Positions 42,329-50,573 of a DNA stretch of 53,419 nucleotides are shown piece by piece. The stretch comes from an uncultured Bacteroidia bacterium (GTDB taxonomy: Bacteria > Bacteroidota > Bacteroidia > Bacteroidales > UBA932). The stretch spans positions 1 to 53,419 of the forward strand of contig CADBPR010000014.1 of NCBI GenBank assembly GCA_902796555.1, in the 5' to 3' direction. The stretch's first letter is position 1; each line of letters begins with the position of its first letter. The position numbers and the translations under genes are program-made. The notes beneath the pieces were generated by a model. The model worked only from the letters and a program-made list of their open reading frames with translations. It did not search any database and was not told where the DNA came from.

Positions 42329-42359
42329 TTTGAATGATGGCAGCTTTTTGCTATCTTTG
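42329..42359 (+). promoter_or_regulatory. Promoter of xseA
   Basis: TTTG (42329-42332), 19 bases, TATCTTTG (42352-42359), a consensus match. Only six bases separate it from the first ATG (42366), eighteen from the second (42378). Confidence 0.8.
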
Positions 42360-42365
42360 TAGGGT

Positions 42366-43778
42366 ATGGGACAAGAAATGGAATACATAGACCTGTACCA
42401 ATTGCAAGGCTTGCTGAAACAGGGGGTCGCGAGCCTGTTTCCGGATGCGCTGTGGGTGAAGGCGGAGATTGCTTCGCTGGGCGTGCGGACCAACGGGCAT
42501 TGCTACCTGGAACTGTCCCAGAGCGGTCCTTCCGGTGTGATTGCCAAGGTGCGCGGTGCCATCTGGCGCCAAAACTGGCCCTTTATCAGCCAGTATTTCA
42601 AGGCTGTCACCGGGGAAGAACTGAAGGCCGGCGTGGAAGTGCTCGTGCGGGTACGCGTCTCGTACCACGAACTCTACGGCATGGCCCTGACCATCGATGA
42701 AATCAATCCCGAATTTACCGTAGGCGCCCGCGAACTGCGGCGCAAGCTCACGCTGGAGCGGCTGGAACGCGAAGGACTGCTGGACTTGCAGAAAGAGCTC
42801 TGCCTGCCGGAACTGCCCTACCGGCTGGCCGTGATTTCAGCCCCTGATGCGGCAGGCTTCGGTGATTTCCGGCGCCATCTGCTGGAAAACGAATACGGAT
42901 ATGCCTATGCGGTGGATCTCTTCGAGGCGACGATGCAGGGACAGGGTGCGCCGGTCTCCATCTGTGCCGCCCTGGCTGCCGTTGCGGAGGCATCCGTGCC
43001 GTATGATGCCGTGCTGATTCTGCGCGGCGGCGGGTCCGAACTGGACCTGGAGTGCTTTGATGATTATGACCTGGCCGCGGCGATAGCCCGTTTCCCAATT
43101 CCGGTTTTCACGGCCATCGGCCATGACCGCGACCACCACGTAGCCGACGAAGTGGCCCATCTCTCGGTGAAAACGCCGACCGCCCTGGCGGATTTGTTCC
43201 TGGAGTGTTCTGCGGCGGAAGATGAGCGCATTTCGGCCTTGGAGATGCGGCTGCAGCGGGCCTTTACCGGACGGCTGCATGGACAGGAACTCCGGCTGGA
43301 CCAGACGGCAAGCCGGATTGCACACGGAGCGGCAGGGCGTCTTCATCAGGCGGAGTCCGCGGTAGAATACTGGCAGAAGGTTCTTGGCCGGGCGGCGGCC
43401 GGTCGGATCCGGCAGGCCGAAGAGGCGGTGGACAACTGGCAGAAGACCCTCGGCCGCGCAGCGACGGGGCGGGTATTGCGGGCGGCCGACCGGCTGGACG
43501 GAAAAGAAACGTTTATCCGGCAGATGGCGCTGCATGTGCTGGAAAAAGCCGACATCCGGCTGACCGCGCTGGAACAGCATATCCTGTCCGCCGATCCGCG
43601 CCGGGTGCTGGAGCGGGGGATTCCTGTCGTGGAAAATGCCCGCGGGCGGCGGGATTCGCGGGCCCGGGATTATCGTCCGGGCGACGCCGTCCGGGTCTTC
43701 CTACCCGACGGGAAACTGGACTGCTTGGTCCGGGAAGTCTCCCTGACCGAACCGGATATCAAAACGCAGACGGCATAA
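42366..43778 (+). CDS. xseA: Exodeoxyribonuclease VII large subunit
   Basis: Catalytic subunit of exonuclease VII, which degrades single-stranded DNA. The 470-aa protein has an OB-fold (WVKAEIASL, GHCYLELSQ), then the nuclease core (LAVISAPDAAGFGDF, LILRGGGS, TAIGHDRDHHVADEVAHLSVKTPTA). The following coiled-coil arm shows a regular 22-residue repeat: units begin with GR at residues 302, 324, 346 and 368. The start is either 42366 or the ATG at 42378 (MEYIDLYQL), which would leave a more normal leader. xseB follows. Confidence 0.94.
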   Translation: MGQEMEYIDLYQLQGLLKQGVASLFPDALWVKAEIASLGVRTNGHCYLELSQSGPSGVIAKVRGAIWRQNWPFISQYFKAVTGEELKAGVEVLVRVRVSYHELYGMALTIDEINPEFTVGARELRRKLTLERLEREGLLDLQKELCLPELPYRLAVISAPDAAGFGDFRRHLLENEYGYAYAVDLFEATMQGQGAPVSICAALAAVAEASVPYDAVLILRGGGSELDLECFDDYDLAAAIARFPIPVFTAIGHDRDHHVADEVAHLSVKTPTALADLFLECSAAEDERISALEMRLQRAFTGRLHGQELRLDQTASRIAHGAAGRLHQAESAVEYWQKVLGRAAAGRIRQAEEAVDNWQKTLGRAATGRVLRAADRLDGKETFIRQMALHVLEKADIRLTALEQHILSADPRRVLERGIPVVENARGRRDSRARDYRPGDAVRVFLPDGKLDCLVREVSLTEPDIKTQTA

Positions 43779-43813
43779 GGTGCCGGCAGGTGCCACCGTC
43801 CCGGTTTATTTGC

Positions 43814-43822
43814 TATCTTTGC
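43814..43822 (+). promoter_or_regulatory. -7 element before xseB
   Basis: TATCTTTGC lies 23 bases before the xseB ATG at 43846. No TTTG is found at the proper distance. It probably drives xseB and possibly the glycogen genes that follow. Confidence 0.6.
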
Positions 43823-43845
43823 AAAGAAATGAAATACATACGCGT

Positions 43846-44025
43846 ATGGAAGAAAAATTCGATTATACAAAGGCCATGGCCGAGCTGGAAGAAATCGCCC
43901 GCAAGGTGGATGATTCCGCTACCAGCCTGGACGATATCGGCGCCCTCGTGGCCCGTTCCAAAGAATTGATTGCCGCCTGTCGGGAATACCTTCGCACCGT
44001 ACGGGAATCCATCGAAAAACAATAG
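43846..44025 (+). CDS. xseB: Exodeoxyribonuclease VII small subunit
   Basis: A 59-aa helical protein (MEEKFDYTKAMAELEEIARKVDD, then SLDDIGALVARSKELIAACR) that binds the XseA arm. The length is at the short end of the family. The start at 43846 is used because the upstream in-frame extension overlaps the promoter. The glgB start lies only four bases past its stop, so it is joined to the glycogen operon. Confidence 0.92.
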   Translation: MEEKFDYTKAMAELEEIARKVDDSATSLDDIGALVARSKELIAACREYLRTVRESIEKQ

Positions 44026-44029
44026 CCCC

Positions 44030-46021
44030 ATGATATACGATACCGACCCCTATCTGATGCCCTTCAAAGGCGCTATCGATGCCCGGCATCAGCGAATCGA
44101 AGAGACCCGCAAATTCATAGCCGGCGACGGCCTGCTCAAAGACGCCGTCAACAACCACTTGTTCTACGGTCTGCATAAAGCGGGCAATGAATGGGTCTTC
44201 CGCGAATGGGCGCCCAATGCCACCCGTATCTACCTGATCGGCGTCTTTAACAACTGGAAGCGTACGGCGGCCTATGAGCTTCACCCCACCGGCGGCGGCA
44301 ACTGGGAAATCCGCCTGCCGGAGATGTTCCTGCATCACGGTGACCTGTACAAACTCTTCATCGAATGGCCCGGGGGCGGGGGAGAACGGCTTCCGGCCTA
44401 TGTGACCCGTGCCGTCCAGGACCCGGAGACCAAGGTGTTCTGCGCCCAGGTGTGGGAACCGGAAAAACCCTATGTCTGGCGCAACAAACGCCCGGGAAAA
44501 CGGCCGCACCCCCTCATCTACGAGTGCCATATCGGCATGAGCGGGGAGGCTGAGAAAGTCTCCACCTTCAACGAATTCCGCGAAAACGTGCTGCCGCGTA
44601 TCGCCCGGCTTGGCTACGATACCATCCAGATTATGGCCCTGCAGGAGCATCCGTACTACGGCTCCTTCGGCTATCAGGTATCGAACTTCTATGCCCTGAG
44701 CTCCCGCTTCGGCACGCCGGAAGAATTCAAGGCACTGGTGGATGACGCCCACGGACGGGGCATCGCCGTCGTGATGGATATCGTGCATTCGCACAGCGTC
44801 GACAACGAAGCCGAGGGCCTGTCCCGTTTCGACGGCCGCGAAGACCTGTACTTCTACGGCGGGGCGCAGGGCCGCCACCCGGCCTGGGGTTCCCGCTGCT
44901 TCGATTACGGGAAGAATGAAACGAAGTATTTCCTGCTGAGCAACTGCAAGTTCTGGATGGAAGAATACCGGCTGGACGGCTTCCGCTTCGACGGGGTGAC
45001 CAGCATGCTCTACTGGGACCACGGGCTGGGCAAGGATTTCGGCAACTACAGCCTCTATTTCGACGCGGGCGTGGATGAAAACGCCGTCATCTACCTCGCC
45101 CTGGCCAATCTGCTCATCCATGAGCTGAATCCCGACGCGCTGACCATCGCGGAAGATGTCAGCGGCATGGCAGGGCTGGCGGCGCCCTACCGGGACGGCG
45201 GCGTGGGCTTTGACTTCCGGATGGCCATGGGCGTGGCCGACCACTGGATCAAATGGATCAAGGAAAAGAGCGACGACCAGTGGAACATGGGCGAAATCTG
45301 GTACGAGCTGACCAATAAACGCGCCGACGAAAAGACGATTAGTTACGCCGAATGTCACGACCAGGCGATGGTGGGCGACAAGACCATCATTTTCCGCCTG
45401 ATGGACAAGGAAATGTATTTCTGCATGAACACCGGTTCGCAGAACCTGATTGTCGACCGGGGCATCGCCCTGCACAAGCTGATCCGCCTGGTGACGCTCG
45501 CGACGTCCGGCGGCGGCTACCTGACCTTCATGGGCAACGAATTCGGCCATCCCGAGTGGATTGACTTCCCGCGGGAAGGGAACGGCTGGTCCTTCCAATA
45601 TGCCCGCCGGCAGTGGTCCCTGAGCGACAATCCCGCGCTGCGCTACGGCGCCCTGCGCCAATTCGACGAGGACATGGTGCGGCTGGTCAAAAAGGAAAAC
45701 GTTTTATCCGACGCTCCGGTCATTATCACGGCCGACGAGCAGAAGAAAATATTGATTTTCAGTCGGAAAAACTGTATCTTTGCATTTAATTTCAATCCTG
45801 TGGATTCGTTCACGGATTACGGCTTTTCCGCACCGGCGGGAGAATATACGGTAGCATTGAGTTCGGACGAGAAAGTCTATGACGGATTCGGCCGGATTGC
45901 TGCCGGGGAGAAACATGTCAGCGTGCCGGGCCGCTGCCCGAACGGCAACCAGGCCTTCGACCATACCCTGAAACTCTATCTCCCCAGCCGCTGCGCACTG
46001 GTTTTGAAGAAATTGAAATAG
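44030..46021 (+). CDS. glgB: 1,4-alpha-glucan branching enzyme
   Basis: Introduces alpha-1,6 branches into glycogen. The 663-aa GH13 protein has an N-terminal CBM48-type domain (FREWAPNATRIYLIGVFNNWKR), then the barrel: IVHSHSVDNEAEG, DGFRFDGVTSM with the nucleophile Asp, TIAEDVSGM with the acid Glu, and ECHDQ (transition-state region). The C-terminal beta domain ends RCALVLKKLK. It is shorter than E. coli GlgB and resembles the eukaryotic-like branch of the family. A promoter-like TATCTTTGC sits within its last 250 bases. Confidence 0.93.
   Translation: MIYDTDPYLMPFKGAIDARHQRIEETRKFIAGDGLLKDAVNNHLFYGLHKAGNEWVFREWAPNATRIYLIGVFNNWKRTAAYELHPTGGGNWEIRLPEMFLHHGDLYKLFIEWPGGGGERLPAYVTRAVQDPETKVFCAQVWEPEKPYVWRNKRPGKRPHPLIYECHIGMSGEAEKVSTFNEFRENVLPRIARLGYDTIQIMALQEHPYYGSFGYQVSNFYALSSRFGTPEEFKALVDDAHGRGIAVVMDIVHSHSVDNEAEGLSRFDGREDLYFYGGAQGRHPAWGSRCFDYGKNETKYFLLSNCKFWMEEYRLDGFRFDGVTSMLYWDHGLGKDFGNYSLYFDAGVDENAVIYLALANLLIHELNPDALTIAEDVSGMAGLAAPYRDGGVGFDFRMAMGVADHWIKWIKEKSDDQWNMGEIWYELTNKRADEKTISYAECHDQAMVGDKTIIFRLMDKEMYFCMNTGSQNLIVDRGIALHKLIRLVTLATSGGGYLTFMGNEFGHPEWIDFPREGNGWSFQYARRQWSLSDNPALRYGALRQFDEDMVRLVKKENVLSDAPVIITADEQKKILIFSRKNCIFAFNFNPVDSFTDYGFSAPAGEYTVALSSDEKVYDGFGRIAAGEKHVSVPGRCPNGNQAFDHTLKLYLPSRCALVLKKLK
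45752..45783 (+). promoter_or_regulatory. Possible internal promoter in glgB
   Basis: TTG (45752-45754), 20 bases, TATCTTTGC (45775-45783), within the glgB coding region about 245 bases before the debranching-enzyme gene. It could give the rest of the operon separate expression. It may also be a chance match in coding DNA. Confidence 0.4.
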
Positions 46022-46027
46022 GATAAT

Positions 46028-47968
46028 ATGGCATTTCTGAAATTCAACAAGCAAGAACTTGTCAACCTGTCCTATTCGCTCAAACGGGAAATCCTATGTG
46101 CGAACAAGACGGGGGCGTATTGCAATACGTCCATCGTGACCTGCAATACGCGGCGCTACCACGGCCTGCTGGGCGTTCCGGTGGATGCCTTCGGCGGACG
46201 CAAATACGTCCTGCTGTCATCCCTGGACGAGAGCCTGCTGGTCGGCGGCAAACAGTTCAATCTGGGTATCCACCGCTATGGCGATATCTATGATCCGAAA
46301 GGCCACAAATACATTGTGGACTTCAATGCCGACCCGATTCCCGAGATAGAATACAAGGTCGGCAGTATCGTCTTTGTCAAGCGCATCCTGCTGGCGCCCG
46401 ACCGGGACCAGGTGATGGTCAGCTATACCTTGCGGGAAGCTCCTTCGGCCGTAGAACTTCAGTTGAAACCGTTCCTGGCCTTCCGGCGGATCCACGACCT
46501 GATGCACCAGAACCCGGAGGCCCGCACGGACTACCGGGAAATCCGCAGCGGTGTCGCATTCCGCCTGTATGAAGGATTCCCGGAGCTGCACCTGCAGATG
46601 AACACGGCCAAAGCCGTTTTCAAATCTGCCCCGTACTGGTACAACGGCATCACCTATTCCGACGAGTACCGCCGCGGTTTCGACTGCAAGGAAGACCTGT
46701 TTGTCCCGGGCCATTTCTCCGTATCCATGAAGCCGGGGGACAGCGTCATTTTCTCCGCTTCCGTCACCGAAGTGGCCCCCCGTACGATGAAAAAAGCCTT
46801 TGAGAACGGCGTGGCCCAGGCCGGGGAAATCACCAGTTTCCACGACCAGCTGGTCCACTGCGCCGACCTGCTCAAACGCGACCGGGGCGGCCACAAGCAG
46901 ATTACGGCCGGTTATTCCTGGCTGTATACCGGCCTGTTGCGCGAGACCCTGCGCACCCTGCCGGGCCTGACCCTCTACGCCAACGGCGATACCCGTGAAT
47001 TCGAAGACATCCTGGACAACCTGATTGCCGACGAACAGGTCCGCCTGCTGCACAAGACCACCCAGGTGGAAGCCCCGCTCACCCTGCCCTGCGCCCTGCA
47101 GAGCTACATCGACTTCGGGGCCGATGCCCGCCGGGTCTGGAAAAAGTACGGCGGCATCGTCAAAGATATCATCGAGAGCTATGAACCGGGCCGCCGCGAG
47201 GAGATTACCCTGCATCCCAACGGCCTGCTCTGGGCCCAGAAAGACCATACGGCCCTGACCTGGATGAATGCCTACATCAACGGCAATCCCGTCACGGAAC
47301 GGGCCGGATACCAGGTGGAGACCAATGCCTTCTGGTACAATGCCCTGAGTTTCGCCATCGACATGGAACGCCGCTTCGCCTCCCCGCGCAGCGCCTTCAT
47401 CGCCAAGTGGACGCCGGTGCGCGACATCTGCGCCGAACATTTCCAGCCTACGTTCTGGAACGAGGAGCGCGGCTATCTGGCGGACTATGTGGACAACGCC
47501 GGCCAGAATCTGGACGTCCGTCCCAATCAGCTGTACGCCCTCTGGGTACCCTATTCCCCGGTGGATGACGAAGTGGCCGCCAGAGTTCTGCATGTGATTG
47601 ACAACGAGCTGGTTACAAAGAGAGGCATCCGTACGCTCTCACCGCGTGACGTGAAATACAAAGGCGTGTATGAAGGCACCCAGATTGAGCGTGACCTCGC
47701 CTATCAGCAGGGCAGCGCCTGGCCCTTCCTGCTGGAACCGTACATTGCCGTGGCCTTCCGCATCAAAGGCGTGTCCTTCTTCAAGCGGGCCGAATGGCTG
47801 TGCGAAGGCTTCTTCAAGGAAGACCTGAGCAAGCATGGCGTCGGCGCTTTCTCCGAACTGTATGACGGAGACCCGCCGCACGAGCCGCACGGAGCGATTT
47901 CGTCGGCCCTCAGTACGGCCGCCTTGCTGAGCATCGATTATATGATGGACCAATACAGGGAGGATTAA
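46028..47968 (+). CDS. Amylo-alpha-1,6-glucosidase (glycogen debranching enzyme)
   Basis: A 646-aa GH133-type debranching enzyme. The N-terminal GDE_N region shows SYSLKREILCANKTGAYCNTSIVTCNTRRYHGLL, a strong family signature, and the catalytic GDE_C (alpha/alpha barrel) shows AGYSWLYTGLLRETLRTLPGL, HPNGLLWAQKDHTALTWMNA, PVTERAGYQVETNAFWYNAL and QQGSAWPFLLEPYI. It removes the alpha-1,6 stubs of glycogen. It lies six bases after glgB and three before the GT4 gene. Confidence 0.92.
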   Translation: MAFLKFNKQELVNLSYSLKREILCANKTGAYCNTSIVTCNTRRYHGLLGVPVDAFGGRKYVLLSSLDESLLVGGKQFNLGIHRYGDIYDPKGHKYIVDFNADPIPEIEYKVGSIVFVKRILLAPDRDQVMVSYTLREAPSAVELQLKPFLAFRRIHDLMHQNPEARTDYREIRSGVAFRLYEGFPELHLQMNTAKAVFKSAPYWYNGITYSDEYRRGFDCKEDLFVPGHFSVSMKPGDSVIFSASVTEVAPRTMKKAFENGVAQAGEITSFHDQLVHCADLLKRDRGGHKQITAGYSWLYTGLLRETLRTLPGLTLYANGDTREFEDILDNLIADEQVRLLHKTTQVEAPLTLPCALQSYIDFGADARRVWKKYGGIVKDIIESYEPGRREEITLHPNGLLWAQKDHTALTWMNAYINGNPVTERAGYQVETNAFWYNALSFAIDMERRFASPRSAFIAKWTPVRDICAEHFQPTFWNEERGYLADYVDNAGQNLDVRPNQLYALWVPYSPVDDEVAARVLHVIDNELVTKRGIRTLSPRDVKYKGVYEGTQIERDLAYQQGSAWPFLLEPYIAVAFRIKGVSFFKRAEWLCEGFFKEDLSKHGVGAFSELYDGDPPHEPHGAISSALSTAALLSIDYMMDQYRED

Positions 47969-47971
47969 GCT

Positions 47972-49264
47972 ATGAAAGTTCTGATGTTCGGATGGGAGTT
48001 CCCTCCCCATATCGCAGGCGGTCTGGGGACAGCTTGCGAAGGCATCGTCAAAGGCCTCGCCCACAACGGCGTGGAGACCCTTTTCGTGATGCCCTCCGCC
48101 TCGGGCGACGAAGACCAGAGCGCCACGACCATCATCAATGCCAGTGACGTGCCCGTGGACTTCGCCGAAGAAATGGATGTCGAGAATTTCCTGGACAAGG
48201 TGCAGTTCCTGCATGTCGGGACCAACATGGTGCCCTACGTGGACCCGGAAGAGTTCCACAACCTCGTTGAGGAGGAGCGCCGTCGGCAGGTCAAGGATTT
48301 CCGCATCCAGTACGGCCAGAAATACAAATTCTCCGGCAAATACGGCGCCAACCTGATGGAAGAAGTGGCCCGCTACGCTATGGTGGGCGGCACGATTGCC
48401 ATGCAGCACAAGGATGAAATCGACGTGATTCACGCCCACGACTGGCTGACCTACTATGCCGGCATCACGGCCAAGCGCCTGACCGGCAAACCGCTGGTCG
48501 TGCATGTCCATGCCACCTCCTTCGACCGCGGCAGCGCCGAAAACATCGACACCCGCGTGTTCGCCATCGAGAAGAACGGTATGCTGGCGGCCGACAAAGT
48601 AATCACGGTCAGCGACTTGACGCGCAACATCGTGATTACCAAGTACGGAATCGACCCGGAGAAGGTCGTCACCGTTCACAACGCGGTGGATTTCAGCGGC
48701 CGCGACAACATGCAGGTAGAACGCGGCGTCCGCGACAAGGTCGTCACCTTCCTGGGCCGTATCACGTTCCAGAAAGGCCCCGAATACTTCATTGAAGCGG
48801 CGGCCAAGGTGCTCAAGCGCACCAAAAACGTCCGCTTCGTGATGGCCGGCAGCGGCGACATGATGAACCGCGCCATCCGGCACGTGGCCCGGCTGGGCAT
48901 TTCGGACCGCTTCCACTTCACCGGCTTCCTGCGCGGAGCGGATGTGCAGAAGATGTTCGCTCTGTCCGATGTGTATGTAATGCCTTCTGTTTCAGAGCCT
49001 TTTGGCATCTCTCCGCTGGAGGCGATGCGGACGGGCGTGCCCTCCGTCATCTCCCGCCAAAGCGGTGCCGCCGAAGTGCTCAAGTATGCGTTCAAGGTGG
49101 ATTTCTGGGATGTCGACGCCATGGCGGACCAGATTTACGCTCTGATTGAGTATCCGGCCCTGGCCCATTTCGCCGCCGTGCAGGGATATGACGAAGTCAA
49201 CACCCTGAAGTGGAACAACGCCACCGCCAAGATGAAAAAGGTATATGAATCCGTAATTAAATGA
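47972..49264 (+). CDS. GT4-family glycosyltransferase of the glycogen cluster
   Basis: A 430-aa GT-B glycosyltransferase. The start MKVLMFGWEFPPHIAGGLGTACEGIVKGL is like the GlgA/MalP-type donors, HAHDWLTYYAG is the first-domain motif, and FLGRITFQKGPEYFIEAA with PSVSEPFGISPLEAMRTG is the nucleotide-sugar site (EX7E). It is placed between the debranching enzyme and a GH57 gene, a grouping known from Bacteroides. It may extend a maltodextrin or prime glycogen; a bacterial-type starch synthase role is possible. The precise product is inferred. Confidence 0.85.
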   Translation: MKVLMFGWEFPPHIAGGLGTACEGIVKGLAHNGVETLFVMPSASGDEDQSATTIINASDVPVDFAEEMDVENFLDKVQFLHVGTNMVPYVDPEEFHNLVEEERRRQVKDFRIQYGQKYKFSGKYGANLMEEVARYAMVGGTIAMQHKDEIDVIHAHDWLTYYAGITAKRLTGKPLVVHVHATSFDRGSAENIDTRVFAIEKNGMLAADKVITVSDLTRNIVITKYGIDPEKVVTVHNAVDFSGRDNMQVERGVRDKVVTFLGRITFQKGPEYFIEAAAKVLKRTKNVRFVMAGSGDMMNRAIRHVARLGISDRFHFTGFLRGADVQKMFALSDVYVMPSVSEPFGISPLEAMRTGVPSVISRQSGAAEVLKYAFKVDFWDVDAMADQIYALIEYPALAHFAAVQGYDEVNTLKWNNATAKMKKVYESVIK

Positions 49265-49271
49265 CACTGTT

Positions 49272-50570
49272 ATGGCCAAGAAATCGATAACCCTTTATTT
49301 CCAGGTGCATCAGCCTGCCCGACTCCGCCTCTACCGCTTCTTCGATATCGGCAAGGATTCGCACTATTATGATGATTTCGCCAACCGGACCATCCTGCGC
49401 AGGATTGCCCAGAAGTGCTATCTTCCCATGAACCAGCTGCTGTTGGAGCTGATTCAGAAGCACCCCGGTGAGTTCAAGGTGGCTTTCTCCATTTCGGGTA
49501 CCGCCCTGGAACAGTTCGACCGCTACGCCCCTGAAGTACTCGACAGCTTCCGTGCCCTGGCCCGGACCGGACAGGTGGAGTTCCTCAGCGAGACCTATTA
49601 CCACTCGCTGGCATCCCTGGCCAACCCCCAGGAGTTCCGCCATCAGGTGCTGAAGCACCGCGCCGCCATCGAAAACTGGTTCGGCGTCACCCCGACGGCC
49701 TTCCGTAATACCGAGCTGATTTACAGCAATTCCATCGGCAAAGAGGTCTATGACATGGGCTTTACGACCATGCTGACCGAAGGCGCCAAGCATATCATGG
49801 GCTGGAAGAGCCCGAATTTCATCTACGCCTGCGAGACGCAGCCCAAGCTCAAGCTCCTGCTGCGCAATTACTCCCTGAGCGACGACATCGCCTTCCGCTT
49901 CTCCAACAAGGGATGGGCCGACTGGCCGCTGACCGGCGAAAAATACCTGGGCTGGCTGAAAGATGCCGTCAAGGACGGCGGCGACGTGGTCAACCTGTTC
50001 ATGGATTACGAGACCTTCGGCGAGCACCAGAACGCCCAGAGCGGCATTTTCGACTTCATGCGCTACCTGCCGGAACTGATTCTCGCGGACGGCACCTTCC
50101 GCTTCACCACCCCTTCCGAGGTGGCCAAAAAGCACAAGGCCGTGGCCGACCTGGATGTCCCGGAGCCCATCTCCTGGGCCGACGAAGAGCGCGACGTGAC
50201 CGCTTGGCTGGGCAACGAACTCCAGCAGGACGCCTACAACAAGCTGTATGCCCAGTACGAAAAACTCTCCCTGGTCAATGACGAAGCCCTGTGGAACGAC
50301 TTCGGCCACCTCCAGGAGAGCGACCACTTCTACTACATGTGTACCAAGTTCTTCGCCGACGCCGAAGTACACAAGTATTTCAACCCGTATGATACGCCGT
50401 ATGAGGCTTTCATCAACTACATGAACGTGCTCAGCGACTTTATCATCCGCGTAAATGACGAGGTATCCACCCTGGATACGGCCACCCCGGCCCCGGCACC
50501 TGTGAAGGCTCCCGCGAAAAAGACGCCGGCCAAAAAGAAAACGCCAGTTAAGACAGTAAAGAAAAAATAG
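49272..50570 (+). CDS. GH57-family alpha-amylase-like protein with Lys-rich tail
   Basis: A 432-aa cytoplasmic GH57 protein. Its start (ITLYFQVHQPARLRLYRFFDIG) is the conserved region 1; FRNTELIYSN is likely region 3 with the nucleophile Glu and VVNLFMDYETFGEHQ region 4 with the acid Asp. Residues ~405-432 form a low-complexity Pro/Ala/Lys tail (APAKKTPAKKKTPVKTVKKK), unlike the rest and unlike typical GH57 enzymes. It may bind a polyanion or have no catalytic use. The tail is the unusual point. Confidence 0.88.
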   Translation: MAKKSITLYFQVHQPARLRLYRFFDIGKDSHYYDDFANRTILRRIAQKCYLPMNQLLLELIQKHPGEFKVAFSISGTALEQFDRYAPEVLDSFRALARTGQVEFLSETYYHSLASLANPQEFRHQVLKHRAAIENWFGVTPTAFRNTELIYSNSIGKEVYDMGFTTMLTEGAKHIMGWKSPNFIYACETQPKLKLLLRNYSLSDDIAFRFSNKGWADWPLTGEKYLGWLKDAVKDGGDVVNLFMDYETFGEHQNAQSGIFDFMRYLPELILADGTFRFTTPSEVAKKHKAVADLDVPEPISWADEERDVTAWLGNELQQDAYNKLYAQYEKLSLVNDEALWNDFGHLQESDHFYYMCTKFFADAEVHKYFNPYDTPYEAFINYMNVLSDFIIRVNDEVSTLDTATPAPAPVKAPAKKTPAKKKTPVKTVKKK

Positions 50571-50573
50571 AAA

